From Planctomycetota bacterium (GTDB lineage Bacteria; Planctomycetota; UBA1135): a stretch of DNA of 64,000 bases. Location: assembly GCA_002705055.1 (NCBI GenBank), contig PAHY01000013.1, positions 1 to 64,000 on the forward strand, read 5' to 3'. Positions 52,333 through 61,395 of the stretch are shown in pieces. The position numbers were made by a program, and so were the translations under genes. The notes under the pieces are model-generated. The model worked only from the letters and a program-made list of their open reading frames with translations, did no database searches and was not told the origin of the DNA. Numbering within the stretch: position 1 is the stretch's first letter; every line of letters starts with the position of its first letter.

Positions 52333-54140
52333 TCCGTCTTCTGCCGCGCCTTCAGCATCAGCTGGCTCACGACCTCGCCCGGGATCGGCTGAATGCTCTG
52401 TTCGGCCAGCAGGCTCCGGGCCAGCTCTGCCAGCTGCGCTTCGCTGCGAGAGTGCCAACGCGCCAGCGCCGGCCAGCCGGCGGCGCGCGCGTGCATGACC
52501 AGCTCGCGCATCAGGCGGCGATACGGGCGGAAATAGGGCTGGCCGGGGTCTTGGGCGGTCTCGATCGTCTGCGCCAGCAGCAGCTTGGCGCGCGGGCCCG
52601 CCGCCAGCGCACGGAGCTGCGCGCGATACTCCCAGTCGGCCAGGACCCAGCCATCCTGAAACCACGACCCGACCGCGCGCTGCAGCTGGCCCCACCAGGC
52701 CGGGTTCTGGCCGCTCGCAATCGGCAGGACATCGGGGAGATGGCCCAGCTCATGCAGCAGGAGCGCCTCCCACTCGGCCTGTTCGGCGGTTGCGGCTTCC
52801 TCGGCAAGCAGCTGCGCCCGTAGACGCAGGCCCAGGTCGAGGCTCTCCGGCAGCGCCCCCGGAAGGTCCGGAACATCGACTCCGGACCAGGGATCCGTTG
52901 CGACTCCGGCGGGAAGCTCCCAGCTACTCAGGCGCTGCGCACGACGTTCCCAGGCGCGGGCCGTCCGGGCATTCAGATCGCGGCGGACGAAGAAGCCGCG
53001 GAAGACCGCCCCGCCGCTGACCCAGCCGGCCTCGCCGCGCGCGTCCGCGGCGCTCACGATCTCGACGGCCTGCTCGAGGCCCGGCCAGTCCAGCGACCAG
53101 CGTTCGACCCCGCGCAGTTCCACCGCGCGCGCTCCCTGGAGCCAGCTCCAGCCCACCAGGACCAGCCGCTGATGCCGATGCAGCAAGGCGCTGAGCTCGC
53201 CGGCGTCGAGTTCAGGGCGCAGCAGCAACCCGGCGCCGAAAGGAAGGCGATACATCGGGCTGTTGCCCCAGACGGCAGGGAGTCCAAGGTGCAGCGCCCA
53301 GCCATCCATCCGCGCGAGAAGCTCCGGCAGGCCGATCTGCGGCGCATAGGCGAGCTGCGCGTGCATCCGCTCCAGCAGTAGGTCCAGCGCCTGCTGCTCC
53401 TCCGCCGAGCCAGGTGCGACCGGGCTCGCGGCGGGTGGCTGACTGCGCAACGCGCGATCCGCGGCCGCGACGCGGATGATCGCCTCGGCGCCGGCCCGCC
53501 GAGCCATCTGCTCCAGTTCGCTGAGCGCTGCCGGGGATCCGTGGTCGAGCGCCGCGTCGAGGAGCCCCCGCCACGGGCGCGCTTCGCCTTGGGCTTCGCG
53601 CAGCCGCGCTTCGATCAGGCTGCGGAAATCGGCCGCGTCCGGCCAGGGCGGAGCCTCGCGCAGGTGCACCGCCGCCGCCTGCAGTTCGCCGTTCTGCAGG
53701 CAGGCCCCCGCCGCGCCGAGCCGGATCCAGGCATGCCGCGGATGGGCCTGCGCCAGCTCTTCGAAACGATGCAGGAGCCGCACCGGGTCCTCCAGGAGCC
53801 GCGCGTGCAGATAGGCCCGATCCGGGTCGAAGGGGGCTTCGGCGAGCCGTGCCGCGGCCTCCTTCAGCAGTCCCGCCCGTTGTCCGAGGAGCAGCAGCTC
53901 GGCCTGGTGGTAACGCTCCCCTTCAATCGAACCGGTGGCTTCCCAGCGCGCCTCCCAGGCCAGCTGACGGCTCGCGGCGGTGTCGCCGCGCCAGATGGCG
54001 GCCCAGAGCGCCTGGGGGTGAAAATCTGCCGGCGGGGTTGGCCCGGCGGCGAGAGTCTGGCAGGCAGCGGTCAGGAAGGCGAGGCCGAGCGCGACGGCCA
54101 GCCACCGTGCTTGTGCCCAGACCGCCTCGCAGCTTCTCAC
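52329..54140 (-). CDS. Putative zinc-protease lipoprotein with TPR-like repeats
   Basis: 603 residues from a GTG that overlaps the ribD stop (GTGA). Signal peptide with lipobox LTAAC (Cys27). Residues about 40-270 are helical, Ala-rich and TPR-like. The C-terminal part carries LLLHELGHL (HEXXH; His463, Glu464, His467) and a candidate third ligand Glu504 in LADWEYRAQ, 37 residues later, as in gluzincins. It may therefore be a surface or outer-membrane metalloprotease. The family is unknown to me; HEXXH alone can occur by chance. Confidence 0.6.
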   Translation of the reverse strand: MRSCEAVWAQARWLAVALGLAFLTAACQTLAAGPTPPADFHPQALWAAIWRGDTAASRQLAWEARWEATGSIEGERYHQAELLLLGQRAGLLKEAAARLAEAPFDPDRAYLHARLLEDPVRLLHRFEELAQAHPRHAWIRLGAAGACLQNGELQAAAVHLREAPPWPDAADFRSLIEARLREAQGEARPWRGLLDAALDHGSPAALSELEQMARRAGAEAIIRVAAADRALRSQPPAASPVAPGSAEEQQALDLLLERMHAQLAYAPQIGLPELLARMDGWALHLGLPAVWGNSPMYRLPFGAGLLLRPELDAGELSALLHRHQRLVLVGWSWLQGARAVELRGVERWSLDWPGLEQAVEIVSAADARGEAGWVSGGAVFRGFFVRRDLNARTARAWERRAQRLSSWELPAGVATDPWSGVDVPDLPGALPESLDLGLRLRAQLLAEEAATAEQAEWEALLLHELGHLPDVLPIASGQNPAWWGQLQRAVGSWFQDGWVLADWEYRAQLRALAAGPRAKLLLAQTIETAQDPGQPYFRPYRRLMRELVMHARAAGWPALARWHSRSEAQLAELARSLLAEQSIQPIPGEVVSQLMLKARQKTD

Positions 54141-55312
54141 CGCGCGTTCTCCCCCTCGCTCGGGGCGACCAGGAAAGCGCGGCGCAGCTCCGCCCCCCAG
54201 CCGCGTTCTTCGGGCATCGTCAGCTGCAGCGCCATCTGCGGACTGGCAAACGAGGGGCCCGCGCAGGCGGCCCGACCGCCGCCGAGCAGGATCGGAGCCT
54301 CGTAGCGCACCACGGCATCGACCAGGCCGGCCGCCAGCAGGCTGCCATGCAAGCGCGCCCCGCCTTCGACCAGCAGACGCCGGACACCGGACTGCTCGCG
54401 CAGCGCCTGCAGCACCGCCGCAAGGTCCAGGCCCTGCTGGCCGCGCGCGACCCGCAGGATCGGGTCCTGATGCTGCATCAGCGCAGCCGCGGGCTCTTGC
54501 TCGGGGTCGAGAACCCAAAGCCGGGCGGCTTCGCCCGCGAAGATCCGGGCATCCGCGTGCACGGCATCCCCGCCGCCCACAAGGACGCGCAGCGGCTGCC
54601 GCGTCGGGGCGGCCTGCCTGAGCCGCGGCGGGCCGTCCTGCGGTCGCGCATCCAGACTGGGGTTGTCCGCACGCAGGGTGCCGGCGCCGGCCGCGACGGC
54701 ATCCGAGCAGGCGCGCAGCGCGTGGACTTCGGCGCGCGCGTCCGGCCCGGTGATCCACTGGCTCGTTCCGTCGTCGGCGGCGAGCTTGCCATCCAGGCTG
54801 GCAGCCCACTTCAGCAGCACCCACGGCCGCTCCGGGTGCTGCAGGCCGCGCAGAAAGGCCGGATTGAGCGCGGCGAAGCGCGCCGAGGCTTCGGAGGCCT
54901 CGGCCTGCACCACTTCGACCCCGGCCTCTTCGAGCACCCGCAGACCCGCGCCCTGATGGCGGGGATCGGGATCGGTCGCCGCGCAGACGACTCGCCGCAC
55001 CCCGGCGTCCAGCAGCGCCTGCGTGCAGGGAGGCCGCTTCTTCCCGGTCGCCGAACAGGGCTCAAGCGTGACCACCACTTCGTCAACCACGCCGGGCCGG
55101 GCGCGGTTCTGCTCCTCGTCCCAGGCCCCGGCGTCGCGCAGCGCGGCCTCTTCGGCATGCGAGCCGCCGTAAACCGCGTGGTGCCCGTAGCCGATCACAT
55201 GACCCTGCGCGAGCGCCAAGGCCCCGACGCGCGGGTTGGGGGCGGTCAGCAGCCAGCTCGCGCGCGCGGCCTCGTGCCAGGCCTTCTCGAGCAGGGCCTG
55301 ATCGCGCGCCAT
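54137..55312 (-). CDS. ribD: Bifunctional riboflavin biosynthesis deaminase/reductase
   Basis: 391 residues. Deaminase half: PNPRVGALAL, zinc ligands in GGSHAEEAAL and EPCSATGKKRPPC (His and two Cys). Reductase half: KWAASLDGKLAA, GAGTLRADNP and VEGGARLHGSLL. Converts the GTP cyclohydrolase product toward the ribitylamino-uracil precursor. Starts on the last base of the miaB stop. Other rib genes are not in the window. Confidence 0.96.
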   Translation of the reverse strand: MARDQALLEKAWHEAARASWLLTAPNPRVGALALAQGHVIGYGHHAVYGGSHAEEAALRDAGAWDEEQNRARPGVVDEVVVTLEPCSATGKKRPPCTQALLDAGVRRVVCAATDPDPRHQGAGLRVLEEAGVEVVQAEASEASARFAALNPAFLRGLQHPERPWVLLKWAASLDGKLAADDGTSQWITGPDARAEVHALRACSDAVAAGAGTLRADNPSLDARPQDGPPRLRQAAPTRQPLRVLVGGGDAVHADARIFAGEAARLWVLDPEQEPAAALMQHQDPILRVARGQQGLDLAAVLQALREQSGVRRLLVEGGARLHGSLLAAGLVDAVVRYEAPILLGGGRAACAGPSFASPQMALQLTMPEERGWGAELRRAFLVAPSEGENAR

Positions 55313-56793
55313 CAGACTTGGAACTCGGAAGGCGCCGGAGTGGCCGCGTCGTGCGCGGAAGCGGCCGGAGCCGCAGCGGCCGCAGCAGGCGGAATCGACG
55401 CCACGCGGGTCAGCTCCTTGCCCTGGCGCGGCGCCCCGAGCGCGCGACCGATCAGGCTGCGCCCGTCGTGCTCGACCAGCTCGATCTCCAGCTGCATGCC
55501 GGCGTCATAGCCGTCCTGGTCCGGGACCACCACCGGGTGCCCGGTGTGGGTCCTTCCCGCCCAATGGCCCGGGTGACGCTTGGCGCCCTGCTCGAGCATG
55601 GTGCGGGTGCGCTTCCCGACCTCGTGCGGCGATTTTGCGTAGGCGAGTTTGCGCTGCAGCGCTAGCAAACGGTTGTTGCGCTCTTTCTTGACCTCGGTCG
55701 GGACGTTGTCCTCGATCTCGTAGGCGCGCGTACCCGGACGCGGCGAGTACTGGAAGACGTAGCTCTGCAGAAAGCCGATCTCGCGCAGCATCCGCTCGCT
55801 CTCGAGGTAGTCCTCGTCGGTCTCGCCGGGGAAGCCGACGATCCAGTCCGAGATCAGCTCGAGGTCCGGCATGCGCTCGCGCAGCAGATCGACGCGCTTG
55901 CGATACAGCGAGGTGTTGTAGCCACGCTTCATGGCCTTCAGCACCCGGTCGCTGCCGGCCTGCAGCGGAATGGGCAGAAAGCGCATGAACTGGGGCGAGC
56001 GGGCCATCGCATCGGCCAGTTCGGCGTCCACGTAGCTGGGGTGCAGCGTGATCATGCGCAAGCGCAGCAGCTCGTCGATCGGCGCCAGCTCGTCGAGCAG
56101 GCGGGCCAGGCTGGGGCGCTCATCTGAGGGCAGATCGCGGCCGTAGCTGTCAACCGTCTGGCCGAGCAGGTGCACCTCGGTCACGCCCTGATCGACCAGG
56201 CGCTTGACCTCGTCGACGATCTCGACCAGGGGGCGGCTCTCGACCCGGCCGCGCACGCTGGGCACGATGCAGTAGGTGCAGTTCAGATCACAGCCGCGCA
56301 TGACCGCGACGTGCGCCGACCAGTGCGCCGGACGACCAGACAGGTCGCGCACCGGAGCGTCGACCGCGGAATGCGCTTCGCCCAGCTCGCAGACCCGTTC
56401 CTCGCCGCCGAGGACTCGATCGATGAAGCTGTCGAGCTGCGGGAAGTGACGCGATCCACAGACGATGTCGACGTGCGGTTCGCGGTCAAACAGCTCCTTG
56501 CCTTCGCGATCGGCCATGCAGCCGATCACCCCGATGACCAGATCGGGGCGCTCGCGCTTGGCCCGGCGCAGCTCCCCCAGCAGACCGTGGACCCGCTCTT
56601 CTGCCCCTTCTCGGACCGAACAGGTGTGAAACAGCACCACATCCGCCTGATCCGGGTCGGCGCTTTCCTGGTAGCCGCGCCCCAGCAGCGAAGCTCGCAT
56701 CAGCTCGCCGTCGTAGAAGTTCATCTGACAGCCAAAGACACGCAGGTGGAAACTGCGTGCATCGCTGCGGCTCTGAGGGAGGGTGGCGGACAT
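55312..56793 (-). CDS. miaB: tRNA-2-methylthio-N6-dimethylallyladenosine synthase
   Basis: 493 residues. MTTase domain cysteines in FGCQMN, HTCSVRE and IGCMAD; radical-SAM cluster GCDLNCTYC (CxxxCxxC); TRAM domain near 400-450. A 45-residue Ala/Pro-rich tail follows, longer than usual. It adds the methylthio group to i6A37 of tRNAs that read UNN codons. First gene of miaB-ribD-lipoprotein, placed after a terminator. Confidence 0.96.
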   Translation of the reverse strand: MSATLPQSRSDARSFHLRVFGCQMNFYDGELMRASLLGRGYQESADPDQADVVLFHTCSVREGAEERVHGLLGELRRAKRERPDLVIGVIGCMADREGKELFDREPHVDIVCGSRHFPQLDSFIDRVLGGEERVCELGEAHSAVDAPVRDLSGRPAHWSAHVAVMRGCDLNCTYCIVPSVRGRVESRPLVEIVDEVKRLVDQGVTEVHLLGQTVDSYGRDLPSDERPSLARLLDELAPIDELLRLRMITLHPSYVDAELADAMARSPQFMRFLPIPLQAGSDRVLKAMKRGYNTSLYRKRVDLLRERMPDLELISDWIVGFPGETDEDYLESERMLREIGFLQSYVFQYSPRPGTRAYEIEDNVPTEVKKERNNRLLALQRKLAYAKSPHEVGKRTRTMLEQGAKRHPGHWAGRTHTGHPVVVPDQDGYDAGMQLEIELVEHDGRSLIGRALGAPRQGKELTRVASIPPAAAAAAPAASAHDAATPAPSEFQV

Positions 56794-56818
56794 GGTCCAG
56801 CGCGCATGATAGCCGACG

Positions 56819-56860
56819 CAACAAGAAAGCCGGCTGCCCCCGCGCGAGGGACAGCCGGCT
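56819..56860 (-). terminator. Intrinsic terminator after the pilin-like gene
   Basis: AGCCGGCTGCCCC (56828-56840) pairs with GGGACAGCCGGCT (56848-56860), 12 of 13 pairs, 7-base loop. On the minus strand TTTCTTGTTG follows. It lies 15 bases after the pilin-like stop, so it ends the secA-waaA-metK-ahcY-pilin run, and the miaB group needs its own promoter. Confidence 0.78.
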
Positions 56861-56875
56861 GCGTCGAGCTTGCGC

Positions 56876-57571
56876 CTAGTCGTTGGTGACCGTCTGCAGC
56901 TCGAGAATCGGCGAGCCCTGGCCCACCGGGACGTAGCCCGCGTCGATGTCTTCCTGGGTGAGCACACCCTCGTCGAGCAGGTTTTGGATGTTCAGCTCGT
57001 GGACCTCGCCGTCGGACGTCATGTAGACGATCGAGTTGCGGTGCGCGAAGGTCGCGTTGGCCACGATCGTCACCGTCGACGGCGCGTTGTTGAGCTTCCG
57101 GCGTAATGTCGGGTCGCCCTGCGGGTCGAAGGCAGCGTAGTTAATGTGGCCTGGCTGAATCGAATCCCAGTCGGTGAGGTACTCCAGCACCGACATCTCA
57201 TTGGGATCCATGCCCAGGGTGGCGAGGTACTCGGTGGAGTTCTCACCGGCGGAGAAGAATCGCTTGGCGTTCTTATCCGAGCGCTCGACCGTGCCGTCCT
57301 TCCACAGCTGCAGGATGAACTTCTGCCCGGTCCCGGTCGGCCAGCTCTGGTTGTTGCTGTTCTTGTACATCTGCAACCAGGTGTAAAGCTCGCGCATGTT
57401 GGCCTTCTCAGACGTCACGCTCGCCTGCCCCATCGCATCCATGATGTTCGGGACCAGGAAGGCGGCCAGCAGCCCGATGATGCCGATGACGACCATCATT
57501 TCGAGCAGCGTGAAGCCGGCACGCAGCGCGTGCGTGGCGGGGTGGAGAGCGTGACGGGTGGAGACCTTCAT
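56876..57571 (-). CDS. Type IV pilin-like / pseudopilin-like protein
   Basis: 231 residues. Prepilin motif RAG before FTLLEMMVVIGIIGLLAAFL (Glu at +5), so it should be cut by a prepilin peptidase. The globular domain (about 55-231) is not GspG-like: RELYTWLQMYKNSNNQSWPTG, KRFFSAGENSTEYLATLGMD, NYAAFDPQGDPTLRRKL, TIVANATFAHRNSIVYMT and the end SPILELQTVTND. The proteins at 49437-50243 and 48830-49444 share this domain but have other anchors. It starts 6 bases after ahcY and is followed by a terminator. Confidence 0.82.
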   Translation of the reverse strand: MKVSTRHALHPATHALRAGFTLLEMMVVIGIIGLLAAFLVPNIMDAMGQASVTSEKANMRELYTWLQMYKNSNNQSWPTGTGQKFILQLWKDGTVERSDKNAKRFFSAGENSTEYLATLGMDPNEMSVLEYLTDWDSIQPGHINYAAFDPQGDPTLRRKLNNAPSTVTIVANATFAHRNSIVYMTSDGEVHELNIQNLLDEGVLTQEDIDAGYVPVGQGSPILELQTVTND

Positions 57572-57577
57572 CTGAGC

Positions 57578-58849
57578 TTAGGTGCCTTGGCTGTAATCGG
57601 TAGCGTACGCGATCTGCTCGGCGGTGAGCTCGTCGATTTGGATACCCATCGACTCGAGCTTGATGCCCGCGATCTCCTGGTCGAGCTCCTCGGGCAGCTC
57701 GTGGACGCCCTTGCCCAGCGATTTGCCCTTCTCGGCCAGCATCATCATGGCCTGGAATTGGTTGGCGAAGCTCATGTCCATGACCTCCGAGGGGTGGCCC
57801 TCGGCGGCCGCGAGGTTGACCAGGCGACCATCCGCCAGCACGTAGATGCGGCGGCCGTCCTGCAGCGTGTACTCCACGCAGTTATCCCGCATCTGGCGGG
57901 TGGATACAGTGATGCTCTTGAGATCTTCGATGTTGATCTCGCAGTCGTAGTGGCCTGTGTTGCACACCACGGCGCCGTCCTTCATCGACTCGAAGTGACG
58001 CTTGACCAGGACGTCCTTCATCCCGGTCGCGGTGATAAAGACATCGCCTTGGGCGGCGGCTTCGTCCATGGTGAGCACGCGGATGCCCTCCAGGGTGGCC
58101 TTCAAGGCGGCGGTCGGCTTGATCTCGGTGGCGATCACGTTGGCGCCCATGCCCTTGGCCCGCATCGCGCAGCCCTTGCCGCAGTGGCCGTAACCGGCGA
58201 CGACCAGGTTCTTGCCGGCGAGCAGCACCGAGGTGGCGCGCAGGATGCCGTCGAGGGTCGACTGGCCGGTGCCGTAGACGTTGTCGAAGTCCCACTTGGT
58301 CTCGGCGTCGTTGACGGCGATGACCGGGTACTCGAGCTTGCCGTCTTCGGCCATGGCGCGCAGACGGTGCACGCCGGTGGTGGTCTCTTCCGAGCCGCCG
58401 ATGATGCCGTCGAACAGATCCGGGTGCGCGCTGTGCACGCGGAAGATCAGGTCGGCGCCGTCATCGAGCGTGAGGGTCGGCTTCTGATCCAGAGTGCGGT
58501 CGATCGACCAGTAGAAGTCCTCGGTGCTCTGGCCGTACCAGGCGTAGATGCCGATCCCCTCTTCTGCGAGCGCCGCCGCGACCGCGTCGTGGGTCGACAG
58601 CGGGTTGCAGCCACTCCAGGCCACCTGAGCGCCCGCAGCCTTCAGGGTGCGGATCAGAACGGCGGTTTCCTTGGTGACGTGCAGGCAGCCGGTGATGCGC
58701 TGTCCGGCGAGCGGCTTGGTCTTCTCGAACTTCTCGCGCAGCTTCATCAGCACAGGCATGCGGCTTTCTGCCCAGTCGATGAGCAGTCGGCCCTCAGCGG
58801 CCAGCGAGAGATCGGCGACTTTGTAGTTCGTGTCGGTTGCGGTAGTCAT
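57578..58849 (-). CDS. ahcY: S-adenosylhomocysteine hydrolase
   Basis: 423 residues from MTTATDTNYKVADL. CLHVTKETAVLI, the Glu/Asp/Lys-rich AVNDAETKWDFDNVYGTGQS with the NAD site VVAGYGHCGKGCA, and GHYDCEINIE. Shorter than the 460-470-residue proteobacterial form because the approx. 40-residue insert is missing, as in archaeal and thermophile types. Removes SAH to keep SAM methylations running. Directly behind metK. Confidence 0.96.
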   Translation of the reverse strand: MTTATDTNYKVADLSLAAEGRLLIDWAESRMPVLMKLREKFEKTKPLAGQRITGCLHVTKETAVLIRTLKAAGAQVAWSGCNPLSTHDAVAAALAEEGIGIYAWYGQSTEDFYWSIDRTLDQKPTLTLDDGADLIFRVHSAHPDLFDGIIGGSEETTTGVHRLRAMAEDGKLEYPVIAVNDAETKWDFDNVYGTGQSTLDGILRATSVLLAGKNLVVAGYGHCGKGCAMRAKGMGANVIATEIKPTAALKATLEGIRVLTMDEAAAQGDVFITATGMKDVLVKRHFESMKDGAVVCNTGHYDCEINIEDLKSITVSTRQMRDNCVEYTLQDGRRIYVLADGRLVNLAAAEGHPSEVMDMSFANQFQAMMMLAEKGKSLGKGVHELPEELDQEIAGIKLESMGIQIDELTAEQIAYATDYSQGT

Positions 58850-58862
58850 CTTGCGAAGGGGA

Positions 58863-60080
58863 TCAGGCGTGAGCGCCGACCGAGCGCAGGCTCTGCAGCT
58901 CTTCGACGAGGTCGAGGCCTTCCCACGGGAAGGCGGAGCGGCCGAAGTGGCCGTGACAGGCGGTCTGGCGGTAGGTCCAGCCGTCGTCGTTCTTGTAGCC
59001 CGTCGGCGTGGCCAACCCAAGGCGGCCGATGATCCAGTCCGGGGTGAGCGGGTCGTGTCCGCTGAAGGCCTGGAGGTGGCGCAGGTGCGCAACGATCTGC
59101 TCGTCGCTGAGGCCCTGGCCGGTGCCGAAGGTGTCGACCCGGATCGAAACCGGGTGCGCGACGCCGATGGCATAGGCGAGCTGCACCTCGCAGCGGTCGG
59201 CCCAGCCGGCGGCGACCACGTTCTTGGCCAGCCAGCGCGCGGCGTAGGCAGCCGAGCGGTCGACCTTGGTGGCGTCCTTGCCCGAGAAAGCGCCGCCGCC
59301 GTGGCGGGCATAACCGCCGTAGGTGTCGACGATGATCTTGCGACCCGTCAGCCCGGCGTCGCCGTGCGGTCCACCAATCACGAACTTGCCGGTCGGATTG
59401 ATGTGGATCTGCGTCTCGTTGTTGAGGTACTCCGCGGGCAGGACCTCGCGGATGATCTTCTCTTCGACCTCGCTGCGGATCACGTCGATCGACATGTCCT
59501 CGGTCTGGGTCGAGAGCACGACGGTGGAGATCGCCACCGGCTTGTCGCCGTCGTACCGGAAGGTGACCTGCGACTTGGCGTCCGGGCGGAGCCAGGCCAG
59601 TTCACCGCTTTGCCGCAGCTCGGCCTGACGTTCGACCAGGCGATGCGCCCAGTGGATCGGCGCCGGCATCAGCTCGTCGGTTTCACGGCAGGCGTAGCCG
59701 AACATCATGCCCTGGTCGCCCGCGCCCGTTTCTTGGCCAGCGCTGTCGGCCGCGGCGTCGACGCCCTGGGCGATGTCGCTGGACTGCTCGTGGATCAGCA
59801 CATGCACGCCGCAGCCATCGGCCTCGAAGCCCATGCCCGAGTGGGTGTAGCCGATCTCGCGCAGGACCTCGCGCACCTCGCGCTGCACATCGACGTAGGT
59901 CTCGGTGCGGATCTCACCGCCCACGACCACCGTGCCGGTGGTGACAAAGGTCTCGCACGCGACGCGCGAGTTCGGGTCCTCGCGCAGGCAGGCGTCGAGG
60001 ATGGTGTCGCTGACCTGGTCGGCCACCTTGTCCGGGTGGCCCATCGAGACGGACTCGGAGGTGAAGAGTTTGCGTTCCAT
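58863..60080 (-). CDS. metK: S-adenosylmethionine synthetase
   Basis: 405 residues. [31 protein letters not shown], the K+/Mg2+ loop and [19 protein letters not shown] are intact. Makes SAM, the substrate of the methyltransferases MnmD, MiaB and others in the window. The only 9 bases upstream are the end of waaA, so there is no room for a SAM riboswitch. Confidence 0.98.
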   Translation of the reverse strand: MERKLFTSESVSMGHPDKVADQVSDTILDACLREDPNSRVACETFVTTGTVVVGGEIRTETYVDVQREVREVLREIGYTHSGMGFEADGCGVHVLIHEQSSDIAQGVDAAADSAGQETGAGDQGMMFGYACRETDELMPAPIHWAHRLVERQAELRQSGELAWLRPDAKSQVTFRYDGDKPVAISTVVLSTQTEDMSIDVIRSEVEEKIIREVLPAEYLNNETQIHINPTGKFVIGGPHGDAGLTGRKIIVDTYGGYARHGGGAFSGKDATKVDRSAAYAARWLAKNVVAAGWADRCEVQLAYAIGVAHPVSIRVDTFGTGQGLSDEQIVAHLRHLQAFSGHDPLTPDWIIGRLGLATPTGYKNDDGWTYRQTACHGHFGRSAFPWEGLDLVEELQSLRSVGAHA

Positions 60081-60089
60081 GGAGGGGGA

Positions 60090-61376
60090 TCAGAACAGGC
60101 TGGCTGCTTGGAGGGCTTCGAAAGTGGTCTCGGTTGCCCCGCGACGCTCATCGAGCGCGGTGCGGCCTGCAATACCAGCTTCTTGTGCAGCGCTTGGATT
60201 CTGGAGCCAGTCCCAAGCGAATTCTAGCAAAACCTGCACATCCTTCGCACGTCGTAGGCCACCCGAGCCCTCCAGCAAATCCACTTCTTCGCGGAAATTG
60301 TCCCGATGCGGCCCGATCACGACCGGGCGACCGAAGGCGGCAGGCTCGAGCACGTTCTGCCCGCCGTGCTCGATCAGAGAGCCGCCGAGGAAGGCGAGAT
60401 CCACCGCAGCGTAGATCGATTCCAGTTCGCCAAAGGTATCCACCAACAGGATGCTGGCCGGAGGGAGCGGGGTCGATGCATCGAGCTCGCTGCGCAGCAG
60501 AATCGGGACGCCCAGCTCGGCTTTGCGCATCGCGTCCAGCAGCTGCGGAGCGCGGCGCGGATGGCGCGGCACGACGAGCGTGCGCAGCTGCTGGAGCATG
60601 CCTCGCTGCGCCGCCGCTTCGAGTACCAGCAGTTCTTCGGGCTCGTGCGTGGAAGCCAGCACCCAGCTTGGCGCGTCAGCAAGCCAGTTCGACCAAGGGA
60701 CTTGCGCCTCGCCGCCCCCCCGCGGCAGGCTGTCAAACTTGAGGTTGCCGGTGACGACGACGCTTTCGCTTGGCACCTGCAGGCCGCGGAATCGCTCGGC
60801 GTAGCGCTCGTTCTGAACGCAGTACAGCGCGATGCGATCGAACTGCGGAAGCAGGCGCTGCACCTTGCGATAGCCTTCCAGCGAGCGCTCGGTGATGCGC
60901 CCGTTGACGATCGCGACCGGGATATCCCGCCGCGAGCAGGCGCGCAGAAAGTTGGGCCAGATCTCGAGCTCGGCCAGGATCACTGCGCTGGGGCCGACCC
61001 GCCGCAGAAAGCGCCGCACCGCGCCCGCGTAGTCGAGCGGGAAGGGCACGACCTCGAGGTCCGGGAAGGCTTGGCGCGCCGTGTCGAGGCCCGACGGCGT
61101 CGAAGCCGAAATCGTCAGCACATGCTCGGGGAGCTGCGCGCGCAGATGACGCACCAGGGGCCGCAGCGCCTTGACCTCCCCCACGCTGACGCCATGGAGC
61201 AGCACGCGCTTTTCATGCGCGGGCAGCGGCGGCACGAAGCCGAGCCGCCCCGGAAGCCCCTGGCGAAAGTCCTTCTGGAGCAGCAGGCGCAGCAGCGCCC
61301 ACGGCGCCAGCAGCACCGTTCCGACCGCCAGCAGCAGCTGGTAGACGAAGTAGACGCCGCGACGCCGTTCGCTCAT
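60090..61376 (-). CDS. waaA: Kdo transferase (3-deoxy-D-manno-octulosonate transferase)
   Basis: 428 residues. N-terminal membrane helix VYFVYQLLLAVGTVLLAPW, VLLHGVSVGEVKAL, ISASTPSGLDTA, LAELEIWPNFL and the GGSLIEHGGQNVLEPAAFG acceptor region, the GT30 signature. It adds Kdo to lipid A precursors, so the organism likely makes LPS. 19 bases behind secA. Confidence 0.93.
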   Translation of the reverse strand: MSERRRGVYFVYQLLLAVGTVLLAPWALLRLLLQKDFRQGLPGRLGFVPPLPAHEKRVLLHGVSVGEVKALRPLVRHLRAQLPEHVLTISASTPSGLDTARQAFPDLEVVPFPLDYAGAVRRFLRRVGPSAVILAELEIWPNFLRACSRRDIPVAIVNGRITERSLEGYRKVQRLLPQFDRIALYCVQNERYAERFRGLQVPSESVVVTGNLKFDSLPRGGGEAQVPWSNWLADAPSWVLASTHEPEELLVLEAAAQRGMLQQLRTLVVPRHPRRAPQLLDAMRKAELGVPILLRSELDASTPLPPASILLVDTFGELESIYAAVDLAFLGGSLIEHGGQNVLEPAAFGRPVVIGPHRDNFREEVDLLEGSGGLRRAKDVQVLLEFAWDWLQNPSAAQEAGIAGRTALDERRGATETTFEALQAASLF

Positions 61377-61395
61377 AGGCGCCTGCCCAAGAGGG

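Noticed and set aside
60081-60089. SAM or SAH riboswitch before metK or ahcY
   Set aside because: Only 9 and 13 bases separate the genes from their neighbours.
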